A DNA stretch of 64,000 nucleotides from Xanthostigma xanthostigma (lineage: Eukaryota; Arthropoda; Insecta; Raphidioptera; Raphidiidae). Each line of letters starts with the position of its first letter. Position 1 is the first letter of the stretch. The stretch spans positions 25,562,001-25,626,000 of the forward strand of contig OY754469.1 of the NCBI GenBank assembly GCA_963575645.1. Direction: 5' to 3'. A model generated the notes under the pieces. The model ran no database searches. It saw only the letters and a list, made by a program, of their open reading frames with translations, and had not been told where the DNA came from. Shown piece by piece: positions 26,517 to 41,900 of this stretch. The translations under genes and the position numbers were made by a program.

Positions 26517-28985
26517 TTCTCTCATAAGAAAATGCTAACTGCATATTTACTATCATTTTAACGCATACAAGCAGTTTTTACATGCTTTATGACAATTAGG
26601 TGCAAATGAGTCTTTATAGGCAAAATTGCTTTATTTCATGAGGGTAAGTCTATTTACACTATAACATTCAGGTTTGGATCATTCTTTCATAAGGAAATGC
26701 AAACTGCATATTAACCATTATTTTAACGCAGACAAGCAGTTTTTACATGCTTCACGACAATTGCGTGCAAATGAGTCCTTATAGGCAAAATTGCTTTATT
26801 TTACAAAGGTAAGTCTATTTTCACTATAACATTCAGGTTTGGATCATTCTCTCATAAGAAAATGCAAACTGCATATTATACATTATTTTAACGCATACAA
26901 GCAGTTTTTACATGCTTTATGACAATTAGGCGCAAATGAGTCCTTATAGGCAAAATTGCTTTATTTCATGAAGGTAAGTCTATTTACACTATAACATTCA
27001 GGTTTGGATCATTCTCTCATAAGAAAATGCAAACTGCATATTAACAATTATTCTAACGCTGACAAGCAGTTTTTACATGCTTTATGACAATTAGGGGCAA
27101 ATGAGTCCCTATAGGCAAAATTGCTTTATTTCATGAAGGTAAGTCTATTTACACTATAACATTTAGGTTTGGATCATTCTTTCATAAGAAAATGCAAACT
27201 GCATAATAACCATTATTTTAACGCAGACAAGCAGTTTTTACATGCTTCACGACAATTGCATGCAAATGAGTCCTTATAGGCAAAAATGCTTTATTTTACA
27301 AAGGTAAGTCTATTTACACTATAACATTCAGGTTTGGATCATTCTCTCATAAGAAAATGCAAACTGCATATTAACCATTATTTAAACGCAGACAAGCAGT
27401 TTTTACATGCTTTACGACAATTAGGTGCAAATGAGTCTTTATAGGCAAAATTGCTTTATTTCATGAGGGTAAGTCTATTTACACTATAACATTCAGGTTT
27501 GGATCATTCTCTCATAAGAAAATGCAAACTGCATATTTACTATCATTTTTACGCAGACAAGCAGTTTTTACATGCTTCACGACAATTGCGTGCAAATGAG
27601 TCCATATATGCAAAATTGCTTTATTTTACAAAGTTAAGTCTATTTACAGTATAATATTCAGGTTTGGATTATTCTGTCATAAGCAAATGCAAACTGCATA
27701 TTAACTATTATTCAAACGCAGACAAGCAGTTTTTACATGCTTTACGACAATTAGGTGCAAATGAGTCCTTTTAGGCAAAATTGCTTTATTTCATGAGGGT
27801 TAGTCTATTTACACTATAACATTTAGGTTTGGATCTTTCTCTCATAAGAAAATGCAAACTGCATATTAACCATTATTTAAACGCAGACAAGCAGTTTTTA
27901 CATGCTTTACGACAATTAGGTGCAAATGAGTCTTTATAGGCAAAATTGCTTTATTTCATGAGGATAAGTCTATTTACACTATAACATTCAGGTTTGGATC
28001 ATTCTTTCATAAGAAAATGCAAACTGCATATTAACCATGATTTTAACGCAGACAAGCAGTTTTTACATGCTTTATGACAATTAGGTGCAAATGAGTCTTT
28101 ATAGGCAAAATTGCTTTATTTCATGAGGGTAAGTCTATTTACACTATAACATTCAGGTTTGGATCATTCTCTCATAAGAAAATGCAAACTGCATATTAAC
28201 CATTATTTTAACGCAGACAAGCAGTTTTTACATGCTTTATGACAATTAGGGGCAAATGAGTCCTTATAGGCAAAATTGCTTTATTTTATGAAGGTATAAC
28301 TATTTACACTATAACATTCAGGTTTGGATCATTCTCTCATAAGAAAATGCAAACTGCATATTATCCATTATTTTAACGCAGACAAGCAGTTTTTACATGC
28401 TTTACGACAATTAGGTGCAAATAAGTCCTTATAGGCAAAATTGCTTAATTTTACAAAGGTAGTTTATTTAAACTATAACATTCAGGTTTAGATCATTCTC
28501 TCATAAGAAAATGCAAACTGCATATTAACTATTATTTTAACGCATACAAGCAGTTTTTACATGCTTTATGACAATTAGGTGCAAATGAGTCTTTATAGGC
28601 AAAATTGCTTTATTTCATAAGGGTAAGTCTATTTACACAATAACATTCAGGTTTGGATCATTCTCTCATAAGAAAATGCAAACTGCATATTTACTATCAT
28701 TTTAACGCATACAAGCAGTTTTTACATACTTTATGACAATTAGGTGCAAATGAGTCTTTATAGGCTAAATTGCTTTATTTCATGAGGGTAAGTCTATTTA
28801 CACTATAACATTCAGGTTTGGATCATTCTTTCATAAGGAAATGCAAACTGCATATTAACCATTATTTTAACGCAGACAAGCAGTTTTTACATGCTTCACG
28901 ACAATTGCGTGCAAATGAGTCCTTATAGGCAAAATTGCTTTATTTTACAAAGGTAAGTCTATTTTCACTATAACATTCAGGTTTG

Positions 28986-31900
28986 GATCATTCTCTCATA
29001 AGAAAATGCAAACTGCATATTAACCATTATTTTAACGCATACAAGCAGTTTTTACATGCTTTATGACAACTAGGGGCGAATGAGTCCTTATAGGCAAAAT
29101 TGCTTTATTTCATGAAGGTAAGTCTATTTACACTATAACATTTAGGTTTGGATCATTCTCTTATAAGAAAAGGCAAACTGCATATTAACCATTATTTTAA
29201 CGCAAACAAGCTGTTTTTACATGTTTCACGACAATTGCGTGCAAATGAGTCCTTATAGGCAAAATTGCTTTATTTTACAAAGTAAAGTCTATTTACACTA
29301 TAACATTCAGGTTTGGATCATTCTCTCATAAGAAAATGCAAACTGCATATTAACCATTATTTAAACGCAGACAAGCAGTTTTTACATGCTTTACGACAAT
29401 TAGGTGCAAATGAGTCTTTATAGGCAAAATTGCTTTATTTCATGAGGGTAAGTCTATTTACACTATAACATTCAGGTTTGGATCATTCTCTCATAAGAAA
29501 ATGCAAACTGCATATTAACCATTATTTTAACGCAGACAAGCAGTTTTTACATGCTTCACGACAATTGCGTGCAAATGAGTCCTTATAGGCAAAATTGCTT
29601 TATTTTACAAAGGTAAGTCTATTTTCACTATAACATTCAGGTTTGGATAATTCTCTCATAAGAAAATGCAAACTGCATATTATACATTATTTTAACGCAT
29701 AAAAGCAGTTTTTACATGCTTTATGACAATTAGGGGCAAATGAGTCCTTATAGGCAAAATTGCTTTATTTTACAAAGGTAAGTTTATTTACACTATAACA
29801 TTCAGGTTTGGATCAATCTTTCATAAGAAAATGCAAACTGCATATTAACCATTATTTTAACGCAGACAAGCAGTTTTTACATGCTTTATGACAATTAGGG
29901 GCAAATGAGTACTTATAGGCAAAATTGCTTAATTTCATGAAGGTATAACAATTTACACTATAACATTCAGGTTTGGATCATTTTCTCATTAGAAAATGCA
30001 AACTGCATATTATCCATTATTTTAACGCAGACAAGCAGTTTTTACATGCTTTACGACAATTAGGTGCAAATAAGTCCTTATAGGCAAAATTGCTTTATTT
30101 TACAAAGGTAAGTTTACTTAAACTATAACATTCAGGTTTGGATCATTCTCTCATAAGAAAATGCTAACTGCATATTTACTATCATTTTAACGCATACAAG
30201 CAGTTTTTACATGCCTTATGACAATTAGGTGCAAATGAGTCTTTATAGGCAAAATTGCTTTATTTCATGAGGGTAAGTCTATTTACACTATAACATTCAG
30301 GTTTGGATCATTCTTTCATAAGGAAATGCAAACTGCATATTAACCATTATTTTAACGCAGACAAGCAGTTTTTACATGCTTCACGACAATTGCGTGCAAA
30401 TGAGTCCTTATAGGCAAAATTGCTTTATTTTACAAAGGTAAGTCTATTTTCACTATAACATTCAGGTTTGGATCATTCTCTCATAAGAAAATGCAAACTG
30501 CATATTATACATTATTTTAACGCATAAAAGCAGTTTTTACATGCTTTATGACAATTAGGGGCAAATGAGTCCTTATAGGCAAAATTGCTTTATTTCATGA
30601 AGGTAAGTCTATTTACACTATAACATTCAGGTTTGGATCATTCTCTCATATGAAAATGCAAACTGCATATTAACAATTATTTTAACGCTGACAAGCAGTT
30701 TTTACATGCTTTATGACAATTAGGGGCAAATGAGTCCCTATAGGCAAAATTGCTTTATTTTACAAAGGTAAGTCTATTTACACTATAACATTTAGGTTTG
30801 GATCATTCTTTCATAAGAAAATGCAAACTGCATAATAACCATTATTTTAACGCAGACAAGCAGTTTTTACATGCTTCACGACAATTGCATGCAAATGAGT
30901 CCTTATAGGCAAAAATGCTTTATTTTACAAAGGTAAGTCTATTTACACTATAACATTCAGGTTTGGATCATTCTCTCATAAGAAAATGCAAACTGCATAT
31001 TAACCATTATTTAAACGCAGACAAGCAGTTTTTACATGCTTTACGACAATTAGGTGCAAATGAGTCTTTATAGGCAAAATTGCTTTATTTCATGAGGGTA
31101 AGTCTATTTACACTATAACATTCAGGTTTGGATCATTCTCTCATAAGAAAATGCAAACTGCATATTTACTATCATTTTTACGCAGACAAGCAGTTTTTAC
31201 ATGCTTCACGACAATTGCGTGCAAATGAGACCATATATGCAAAATTGCTTTATTTTACAAAGTTAAGTCTATTTACAGTATAATATTCAGGTTTGGATTA
31301 TTCTGTCATAAGCAAATGCAAACTGCATATTAACTATTATTTAAACGCAGACAAGCAGTTTTTACATGCTTTACGACAATTAGGTGCAAATGAGTCCTTA
31401 TAGGCAAAATTGCTTTATTTCATGAGGGTTAGTCTATTTACACTATAACATTTAGGTTTGGATAATTCTCTCATAAGAAAATGCAAACTGCATATTAACC
31501 ATTATTTAAACGCAGACAAGCAGTTTTTACATGCTTTACGACAATTAGGTGCAAATGAGTCTTTATAGGCAAAATTGCTTTATTTCATGAGGATAAGTCT
31601 ATTTACACTATAACATTCAGGTTTGGATCATTCTTTCATAAGAAAATGCAAACTGCATATTAACCATGATTTTAACGCAGACAAGCAGTTTTTACATGCT
31701 TTATGACAATTAGGTGCAAATGAGTCTTTATAGGCAAAATTGCTTTATTTCATGAGGGTAAGTCTATTTACACTATAACATTCAGGTTTGGATCATTCTC
31801 TCATAAGAAAATGCAAACTGCATATTAACCATTATTTAAACGAGACAAGCAGTTTTTACATGCTTTACGACAATTAGGTGCAAATGAGTCTTTATAGGCA

Positions 31901-34900
31901 AAATTGCTTTATTTCATGAGGATAAGTCTATTTACACTATAACATTCAGGTTTGGATCAATCTTTCATAAGAAAATGCAAACTGCATATTAACCATTATT
32001 TTAACGCAGACAAGCAGTTTTTACATGCTTTATGACAATTAGGGGCAAATGAGTACTTATAGGCAAAATTGCTTTATTTCATGAGGGTATAACAATTTAC
32101 ACTATAACATTCAGGTTTGGATCATTTTCTCATTAGAAAATGCAAACTGCATATTATCCATTATTTTAACGCAGACAAGCAGTTTTTACATGCTTTACGA
32201 CAATTAGGTGCAAATAAGTCCTTATAGGCAAAATTGCTTTATTTTACAAAGGTAAGTTTACTTAAACTATAACATTCAGGTTTGGATCATTTTCTCATAA
32301 GAAAATGCTAACTGCATATTTACTATCATTTTAACGCATACAAGCAGTTTTTACATGCTTTATGACAATTAGGTGCAAATGAGTCTTTATAGGCAAAATT
32401 GCTTTATTTCATGAGGGTAAGTCTATTTACACTATAACATTCAGGTTTGGATCATTCTTTCATAAGGAAATGCAAACTGCATATTAACCATTATTTTAAC
32501 GCAGACAAGCAGTTTTTACATGCTTCACGACAATTGCGTGCAAATAAGTCCTTATAGGCAAAATTGCTTTATTTTACAAAGGTAAGTCTATTTTCACTAT
32601 AACATTCAGGTTTGGATCATTCTCTCATAAGAAAATGCAAACTGCATATTATATATTATTTTAACGCATACAAGCAGTTTTTACATGCTTTATGACAATT
32701 AGGGGCAAATGAGTCCTTATAGGCAAAATTGCTTTATTTCATGAAGGTAAGTCTATTTACACTATAACATTCAGGTTTGGATCATTCTCTCATAAGAAAA
32801 TGCAAACTGCATATTAACAATTATTCTAACGCTGACAAGCAGTTTTTACATGCCTTATGACAATTAGGTGCAAATGAGTCTTTATAGGCAAAATTGCTTT
32901 ATTTCATGAGGGTAAGTCTATTTACACTATAACATTCAGGTTTGGATCATTCTTTCATAAGGAAATGCAAACTGCATATTAACCATTATTTTAACGCAGA
33001 CAAGCAGTTTTTACATGCTTCACGACAATTGCGTGCAAATGAGTCCTTATAGGCAAAATTGCTTTATTTTACAAAGGTAAGTCTATTTTCACTATAACAT
33101 TCAGGTTTGGATCATTCTCTCATAAGAAAATGCAAACTGCATATTATACATTATTCTAACGCATAAAAGCAGTTTTTACATGCTTTATGACAATTAGGGG
33201 CAAATGAGTCCTTATAGGCAAAATTGCTTTATTTTATGAAGGTAAGTCTATTTACACTATAACATTCAGGTTTGGATCATTCTCTCATAAGAAAATGCAA
33301 ACTGCATATTAACAATTATTTTAACGCTGACAAGCAGTTTTTACATGCTTTATGACAATTAGGGGCAAATGAGTCCCTATAGGCAAAATTGCTTTATTTT
33401 ATGAAGGTAAGTCTATTTACACTATAACATTTAGGTTTGGATCATTCTTTCATAAGAAAATGCAAACTGCATAATAACCATTATTTTAACGCAGACAAGC
33501 AGTTTTTACATGCTTCACGACAATTGCATGCAAATGAGTCCTTATAGGCAAAAATGCTTTATTTTACAAAGGTAAGTCTATTTACACTATAACATTCAGG
33601 TTTGGATCATTCTCTCATAAGAAAATGCAAACTGCATATTAACCATTATTTAAACGCAGACAAGCAGTTTTTACATGCTTTACGACAATTAGGTGCAAAT
33701 GAGTCTTTATAGGCAAAATTGCTTTATTTCATGAGGGTAAGTCTATTTACACTATAACATTCAGGTTTGGATCATTCTCTCATAAGAAAATGCAATCTGC
33801 ATATTTACTATCATTTTTACGCAGACAAGCAGTTTTTACATGCTTCACGACAATTGCGTGCAAATGAGTCCATATATGCAAAATTGCTTTATTTTACAAA
33901 GTTAAGTCTATTTACAGTATAATATTCAGGTTTGGATTATTCTGTCATAAGCAAATGCAAACTGCATATTAACTATTATTTAAACGCAGACAAGCAGTTT
34001 TTACATGCTTTACGACAATTAGGTGCAAATGAGTCCTTATAGGCAAAATTGCTTTATTTCATGAGGGTTAGTCTATATACACTATAACATTTAGGTTTGG
34101 ATAATTCTCTCATAAGAAAATGCAAACTGCATATTAACCATTATTTAAACGCAGACAAGCAGTTTTTACATGCTTTACGACAATTAGGTGCAAATGAGTC
34201 TTTATAGGCAAAATTGCTTTATTTCATGAGGATAAGTCTATTTACACTATAACATTCAGGTTTGGATCATTCTTTCATAAGAAAATGCAAACTGCATATT
34301 AACCATGATTTTAACGCAGACAAGCAGTTTTTACATGCTTTATGACAATTAAGTGCAAATGAGTCTTTATAGGCAAAATTGCTTTATTTCATGAGGGTAA
34401 GTCTATTTACACTATAACATTCAGGTTTGGATCATTCTCTCATAAGAAAATGCAAACTGCATATTAACCATTATTTAAACGAGACAAGCAGTTTTTACAT
34501 GCTTTACGACAATTAGGTGCAAATGAGTCTTTATAGGCAAAATTGCTTTATTTCATGAGGATAAGTCTATTTACACTATAACATTCAGGTTTGGATCATT
34601 TTCTCATTAGAAAATGCAAACTGCATATTATCCATTATTTTAACGCAGACAAGCAGTTTTTACATGCTTTACGACAATTAGGTGCAAATAAGTCCTTATA
34701 GGCAAAATTGCTTTATTTTACAAAGGTAAGTTTACTTAAACTATAACATTCAGGTTTGGATCATTCTTTCATAAGAAAATGCTAACTGCATATTTACTAT
34801 CATTTTAACGCATACAAGCAGTTTTTACATGCTTTATGACAATTAGGTGCAAATGAGTCTTTATAGGCAAAATTGCTTTATTTCATGAGGGTAAGTCTAT

Positions 34901-37067
34901 TTACACTATAACATTCAGGTTTGGATCATTCTTTCATAAGGAAATGCAAACTGCATATTAACCATTATTTTAACGCAGACAAGCAGTTTTTACATGCTTC
35001 ACGACAATTGCGTGCAAATGAGTCCTTATAGGCAAAATTGCTTTATTTTACAAAGGTAAGTCTATTTTCACTATAACATTCAGGTTTGGATCATTCTCTC
35101 ATAAGAAAATGCAAACTGCATATTATACATTATTTTAACGCATACAAGCAGTTTTTACATGCTTTATGACAATTAGGCGCAAATGAGTCCTTATAGGCAA
35201 AATTGCTTTATTTCATGAAGGTAAGTCTATTTACACTATAACATTCAGGTTTGGATCATTCTCTCATAAGAAAATGCAAACTGCATATTAACAATTATTC
35301 TAACGCTGACAAGCAGTTTTTACATGCTTTATGACAATTAGGGGCAAATGAGTCCCTATAGGCAAAATTGCTTTATTTCATGAAGGTAAGTCTATTTACA
35401 CTATAACATTTAGGTTTGGATCATTCTTTCATAAGAAAATGCAAACTGCATAATAACCATTATTTTAACGCAGACAAGCAGTTTTTACATGCTTCACGAC
35501 AATTGCATGCAAATGAGTCCTTATAGGCAAAAATGCTTTATTTTACAAAGGTAAGTCTATTTACACTATAACATTCAGGTTTGGATCATTCTCTCATAAG
35601 AAAATGCAAACTGCATATTAACCATTATTTAAACGCAGACAAGCAGTTTTTACATGCTTTACGACAATTAGGTGCAATTTAGTCTTTATAGGCAAAATTG
35701 CTTTATTTCATGAGGGTAAGTCTATTTACACTATAACATTCAGGTTTGGATCATTCTCTCATAAGAAAATGCAAACTGCATATTTACTATCATTTTTACG
35801 CAGACAAGCAGTTTTTACATGCTTCACGACAATTGCGTGCAAATGAGTCCATATATGCAAAATTGCTTTATTTTACAAGGTTAAGTCTATTTACAGTATA
35901 ATATTCAGGTTTGGATTATTCTGTCATAAGCAAATGCAAACTGCATATTAACTATTATTCAAACGCAGACAAGCAGTTTTTACATGCTTTACGACAATTA
36001 GGTGCAAATGAGTCCTTTTAGGCAAAATTGCTTTATTTCATGAGGGTTAGTCTATTTACACTATAACATTTAGGTTTGGATCTTTCTCTCATAAGAAAAT
36101 GCAAACTGCATATTAACCATGATTTTAACGCAGACAAGCAGTTTTTACATGCTTTATGACAATTAGGTGCAAATGAGTCTTTATAGGCAAAATTGCTTTA
36201 TTTCATGAGGGTAAGTCTATTTACACTATAACATTCAGGTTTGGATCATTCTCTCATAAGAAAATGCAAACTGCATATTAACCATTATTTTAACGCAGAC
36301 AAGCAGTTTTTACATGCTTTATGACAATTAGGGGCAAATGAGTCCTTATAGGCAAAATTGCTTTATTTCATGAAGGTATAACTATTTACACTATAACATT
36401 CAGGTTTGGATCATTCTCTCATAAGAAAATGCAAACTGCATATTATCCATTATTTTAACGCAGACAAGCAGTTTTTACATGCTTTACGACAATTAGGTGC
36501 AAATAAGTCCTTATAGGCAAAATTGCTTAATTTTACAAAGGTAGTTTACTTAAACTATAACATTCAGGTTTAGATCATTCTCTCATAAGAAAATGCAAAC
36601 TGCATATTAACTATTATTTTAACGCATACAAGCAGTTTTTACATGCTTTATGACAATTAGGTGCAAATGAGTCTTTATAGGCAAAATTGCTTTATTTCAT
36701 GAGGGTAAGTCTATTTACACAATAACATTCAGGTTTGGATCATTCTCTCATAAGAAAATGCAAACTGCATATTTACTATCATTTTAACGCATACAAGCAG
36801 TTTTTACATACTTTATGACAATTAGGTGCAAATGAGTCTTTATAGGCTAAATTGCTTTATTTCATGAGGGTAAGTCTATTTACACTATAACATTCAGGTT
36901 TGGATCATTCTTTCATAAGGAAATGCAAACTGCATATTAACCATTATTTTAACGCAGACAAGCAGTTTTTACATGCTTCACGACAATTGCGTGCAAATGA
37001 GTCCTTATAGGCAAAATTGCTTTATTTTACAAAGGTAAGTCTATTTTCACTATAACATTCAGGTTTG
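28986..37067. repeat. 55-monomer tandem duplication, copy 2 (8,082 bp)
   Basis: Second copy of the 9,069-bp unit. Up to about 34.3 kb the offset is 9,069 bp. It then falls to 8,247 bp (27,203/35,450 and 27,641/35,888) and to 8,082 bp from about 36.1 kb onward, where ACACAATAAC, GGCTAAATTG and TCATAAGGAA all keep 8,082. The shortening equals the 658-bp duplication of copy 1 plus two single monomers, all losses or gains of whole monomers. Point differences between copies are few, for example GAGTCC versus GAGACC near 31,228. The edge is where copy 1 turns to ATTAACC and this copy to ATTATACATT. Confidence 0.92.
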
Positions 37068-37329
37068 GATCATTCTCTCATAAGAAAATGCAAACTGCAT
37101 ATTATACATTATTTTAACGCATACAAGCAGTTTTTACATGCTTTATGACAATTAGGGGCAAATGAGTCCTTATAGGCAAAATTGCTTTATTTCATGAAGG
37201 TAAGTCTATTTACACTATAACATTCAGGTTTGGATCATTCTCTCATAAGAAAATGCAAACTGCATATTAACCATTATTTTAACGCTAACAAGCAGTTTTT
37301 ACATGCTTTATGACAATTAGGGGTAAATG
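37068..37329. repeat. Transition monomers between duplicated blocks
   Basis: Less than two monomers lie between the end of the 9-kb duplication and the start of the block repeated at 56.6 kb. They belong to the ATTATACATT and GCTAACAAGC types, with GGGGTAAATGAG at about 37,319. Three small differences from the 56.5-kb region place the block edge just after this stretch. Confidence 0.7.
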
Positions 37330-38260
37330 AGTCCCTATAGGCAAAATTGCTTTATTTCATGAAGGTAAGTCTATTTACACTATAACATTCAGGTTTGGAT
37401 CATTTTCTCATAAGAAAATGCAAACTGCATATTAACCATTATTTTAACGCTGACAAGCAGTTTTTACATGCTTTATGACAATTGCATGCAAATGAGTCCT
37501 TATAGGCAAAAATGCTTTATTTTACAAAGGTAAGTCTATTTACACTATAACATTCAGGTTTGGATCATTCTCTCATAAGAAAATGCAAACTGCATATTAA
37601 TCATTATTTAAACGCAGACAAGCAGTTTTTACATGCTTTACGACAATTAGGTGCAAATGAGTCTTTATAGGCAAAATTGCTTTATTTCATGAGGGTAAGT
37701 CTATTTACACTATAACATTCAGGTTTGGATCATTCTCTCATAAGAAAATGCAAACTGCATATTTACTATCATTTTTACGCAGACAAGCAGTTTTTACATG
37801 CTTCACGACAATTGCGTGCAAATGAGTCCATATATGCAAAATTGCTTTATTTTACAAAGTTAAGTCTATTTACAGTATAATATTCAGGTTTGGATTATTC
37901 TGTCATAAGCAAATGCAAACTGCATATTAACTATTATTTAAACGCAGACAAGCAGTTTTTACATGCTTTACGACAATTAGGTGCAAATGAGTCCTTATAG
38001 GCAAAATTGCTTTATTTCATGAGGGTTAGTCTATTTACACTATAACATTTAGGTTTGGATCATTCTCTCATAAGAAAATGCAAACTGCATATTAACCATT
38101 ATTTAAACGCAGACAAGCAGTTTTTACATGCTTTACGACAATTAGGTGCAAATGAGTCTTTATAGGCAAAATTGCTTTATTTCATGAGGATAAGTCTATT
38201 TACACTATAACATTCAGGTTTGGATCATTCTTTCATAAGAAAATGCAAACTGCATATTAA

Positions 38261-38920
38261 CCATGATTTTAACGCAGACAAGCAGTTTTTACATGCTTTA
38301 TGACAATTAGGTGCAAATGAGTCTTAATAGGCAAAATTGCTTTATTTCATGAGGGTAAGTCTATTTACACTATAACATTCAGGTTTGGATCATTCTCTCA
38401 TAAGAAAATGCAAACTGCATATTAACCATTATTTTAACGCAGACAAGCAGTTTTTACATGCTTTATGACAATTAGGGGCAAATGAGTCCTTATAGGCAAA
38501 ATTGCTTTATTTCATGAAGGTATAACTATTTACACTATAACATTCAGGTTTAGATCATTCTCTCATAAGAAAATGCAAACTGCATATTATCCATGATTTT
38601 AACGCAGACAAGCAGTTTTTACATGCTTTATGACAATTAGGTGCAAATGAGTCTTAATAGGCAAAATTGCTTTATTTCATGAGGGTAAGTCTATTTACAC
38701 TATAACATTCAGGTTTGGATCATTCTCTCATAAGAAAATGCAAACTGCATATTAACCATTATTTTAACGCAGACAAGCAGTTTTTACATGCTTTATGACA
38801 ATTAGGGGCAAATGAGTCCTTATAGGCAAAATTGCTTTATTTCATGAAGGTATAACTATTTACACTATAACATTCAGGTTTAGATCATTCTCTCATAAGA
38901 AAATGCAAACTGCATATTAT
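38261..38920. repeat. 330-bp two-monomer tandem duplication
   Basis: CCATGATTTT occurs at 38,261 and 38,591, with GAGTCTTAATAGGC and GGTATAACTATTTAC following at the same spacing. Both units also share GGTTTAGATC after the GGTATAAC copy. The paralogous stretch near 57.5-57.8 kb contains a single unit and has GGTTTGGATC instead. The duplication therefore arose in copy A after the long block was copied, or was lost from the other. Confidence 0.88.
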
Positions 38921-41900
38921 CCATTATGTTAACGCAGACAAGCAGTTTTTACATGCTTTACGACAATTAGGTGCAAATAAGTCCTTATAGGCAAAATTGC
39001 TTAATTTTACAAAGGTAGTTTACTTAAACTATAACATTCAGGTTTAGATCATTCTCTCATAAGAAAATGCAAACTGCATATTAACTATTATTTTAACGCA
39101 TACAAGCAGTTTTTACATGCTTTATGACAATTAGGTGCAAATGAGTCTTTATAGGCAAAATTGCTTTATTTCATGAGGGTAAGTCTATTTACACTATAAC
39201 ATTCAGGTTTGGATCATTCTCTCATAAGAAAATGCAAACTGCATATTTACTATCATTTTAACGCGCACAAGCAGTTTTTACATACTTTATGACAATTAGG
39301 TGCAAATGAGTCTTTATAGGCTAAATTGCTTTATTTCATGAGGGTAAGTCTATTTACACTATAACATTCAGGTTTGGATCATTCTTTCATAAGGAAATGC
39401 AAACTGCATATTAACCATTATTTTAACGCAGACAAGCAGTTTTTACATGCTTCACGACAATTGCGTGCAAATGAGTCCTTATAGGCAAAATTGCTTTATT
39501 TTACAAAGGTAAGTCTATTTTCACTATAACATTCAGGTTTGGATCATTCTCTCATAAGAAAATGCAAACTGCATATTATACATTATTTTAACGCATACAA
39601 GCAGTTTTGACATGCTTTATGACAATTAGGGGCAAATGAGTCCTTATAGGCAAAATTGCTTTATTTCATGAAGGTAAGTCTATTTACACTATAACATTCA
39701 GGTTTGGATCATTCTCTCATAAGAAAATGCAAACTGCATATTAACCATTATTTTAACGCTGACAAGCAGTTTTTACATGCTTTATGACAATTAGGGGCAA
39801 ATGAGTCCCTATAGGCAAAATTGCTTTATTTCATGAAGGTAAGTCTATTTACACTATAACATTCAGGTTTGGATCATTTTCTCATAAGAAAATGCAAACT
39901 GCATATTAACCATTATTTTAACGCTGACAAGCAGTTTTTACATGCTTTATGACAATTAGGGGCAAATGAGTCCCTATGGGCAAAATTGCTTTATTTCATG
40001 AAGGTAAGTCTATTTACACTATAACATTTAGGTTTGGATCATTCTTTCATAAGAAAATGCAAACTGCATAATAACCATTATTTTAACGCAGACAAGCAGT
40101 TTTTACATGCTTCACGACAATTGCATGCAAATGAGTCCTTATAGGCAAAAATGCTTTATTTTACAAAGGTAAGTCTATTTACACTATAACATTCAGGTTT
40201 GGATCATTCTCTCATAAGAAAATGCAAACTGCATATTAACCATTATTTAAACGCAGACAAGCAGTTTTTACATGCTTTACGACAATTGCGTGCAAATGAG
40301 TCCTTATATGCAAAATTGCTTTATTTTACAAAGTTAAGTCTATTTACACTATAATATTCAGGTTTGGATTATTCTCTCATAAGCAAATGCAAACTGCATA
40401 TTAACTATTATTTAAACGCAGACAAGCAGTTTTTACATGCTTTATGACAATTAGGTGCAAATGAGTCCTTATAGGCAAAATTGCTTTATTTCATGAGGGT
40501 TAGTCTATTTACACTATAACATTTAGGTTTGGATCATTCTCTCATAAGAAAATGCAAACTGCATATTAACCATTATTTAAACGCAGACAAGCAGTTTTTA
40601 CATGCTTTACGACAATTAGGTGCAAATGAGTCTTTATAGGCAAAATTGCTTTATTTCATGAGGATAAGTCTATTTACACTATAACATTCAGGTTTGGATC
40701 ATTCTTTCATAAGAAAATGCAAACTGCATATTATCCATTATTTTAACGCAGACAAGCAGTTTTTACATGCTTTACGACAATTAGGTGCAAATAAGTCCTT
40801 ATAGGCAAAATTGCTTTATTTCATGAAGGTATAACTATTTACACTATAACATTCAGGTTTGGATCATTCTCTCATAAGAAAATGCAAACTGCATATTATC
40901 CATTATTTTAACGCAGACAAGCAGTTTTTACATGCTTTACGACAATTAGGTGCAAATAAGTCCTTATAGGCAAAATTGCTTAATTTTACAAAGGTAGTTT
41001 ACTTAAACTATAACATTCAGGTTTAGATCATTCTCTCATAAGAAAATGCAAACTGCATATTAACTATTATTTTAACGCATACAAGCAGTTTTTACATGCT
41101 TTATGACAATTAGGTGCAAATGAGTCTTTATAGGCAAAATTGCTTTATTTCATGAGGGTAAGTCTATTTACACTATAACATTCAGGTTTGGATCATTCTC
41201 TCATAAGAAAATGCAAACTGCATATTTACTATCATTTTAACGCATACAAGCAGTTTTTACATGCTTTATGACAATTAGGTGCAAATGAGTCTTTATAGGC
41301 AAAATTGCTTTATTTCATGAGGGTAAGTCTATTTACACTATAACATTCAGGTTTGGATCATTCTTTCATAAGAAAATGCAAACTGCATATTAACCATTAT
41401 TTTAACGCAGACAAGCAGTTTTACATGCTTCACGACAATTGCGTGCAAATGAGTCCTTATAGGCAAAATTGCTTTATTTTACAAAGGTAAGTCTATTTTT
41501 ACCATAACATTCAGGTTTAGATCATTCTCTCATAAGAAAATGCAAACTGCATATTAACCATTATTTTAACGCATACAAGCAGTTTTTACATGCTTTATGA
41601 CAACTAGGGGCGAATGAGTCCTTATAGGCAAAATTGCTTTATTTCATGAAGGTAAGTCTATTTACACTATAACATTTAGGTTTGGATCATTCTCTCATAA
41701 GAAAAGGCAAACTGCATATTAACCATTATTTTAACGCAAACAAGCAGTTTTTACATGTTTCACGACAATTGCGTGCAAATGAGTCCTTATAGGCAAAATT
41801 GCTTTATTTTACAAAGTAAAGTCTATTTACACTAAACATTCAGGTTTGGATCATTCTCTCATAAGAAAATGCAAACTGCATATTAACCATTATTTAAACG

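Larger units (their letters stand above)
19917..28985. repeat. 55-monomer tandem duplication, copy 1 (9,069 bp)
   Basis: Five markers keep an exact 9,069-bp offset to copy 2: CTTATAAGAAAAGGC (20,091/29,160), ATAATAACC (21,763/30,832), TATTTACAGT (22,201/31,270), ATAATAACC (24,402/33,471) and TATTTACAGT (24,840/33,909). The unit contains smaller higher-order repeats of 16, 17 and 22 monomers (16+17+22=55). Within it, 2,639-2,640 bp repeats are visible: ATGCCTTATG near 21,141 and 23,781, class F at 22,201 and 24,840. It also holds the 658-bp duplication listed separately. Copy 2 begins immediately after it, so the event was a direct tandem duplication. Confidence 0.93.
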
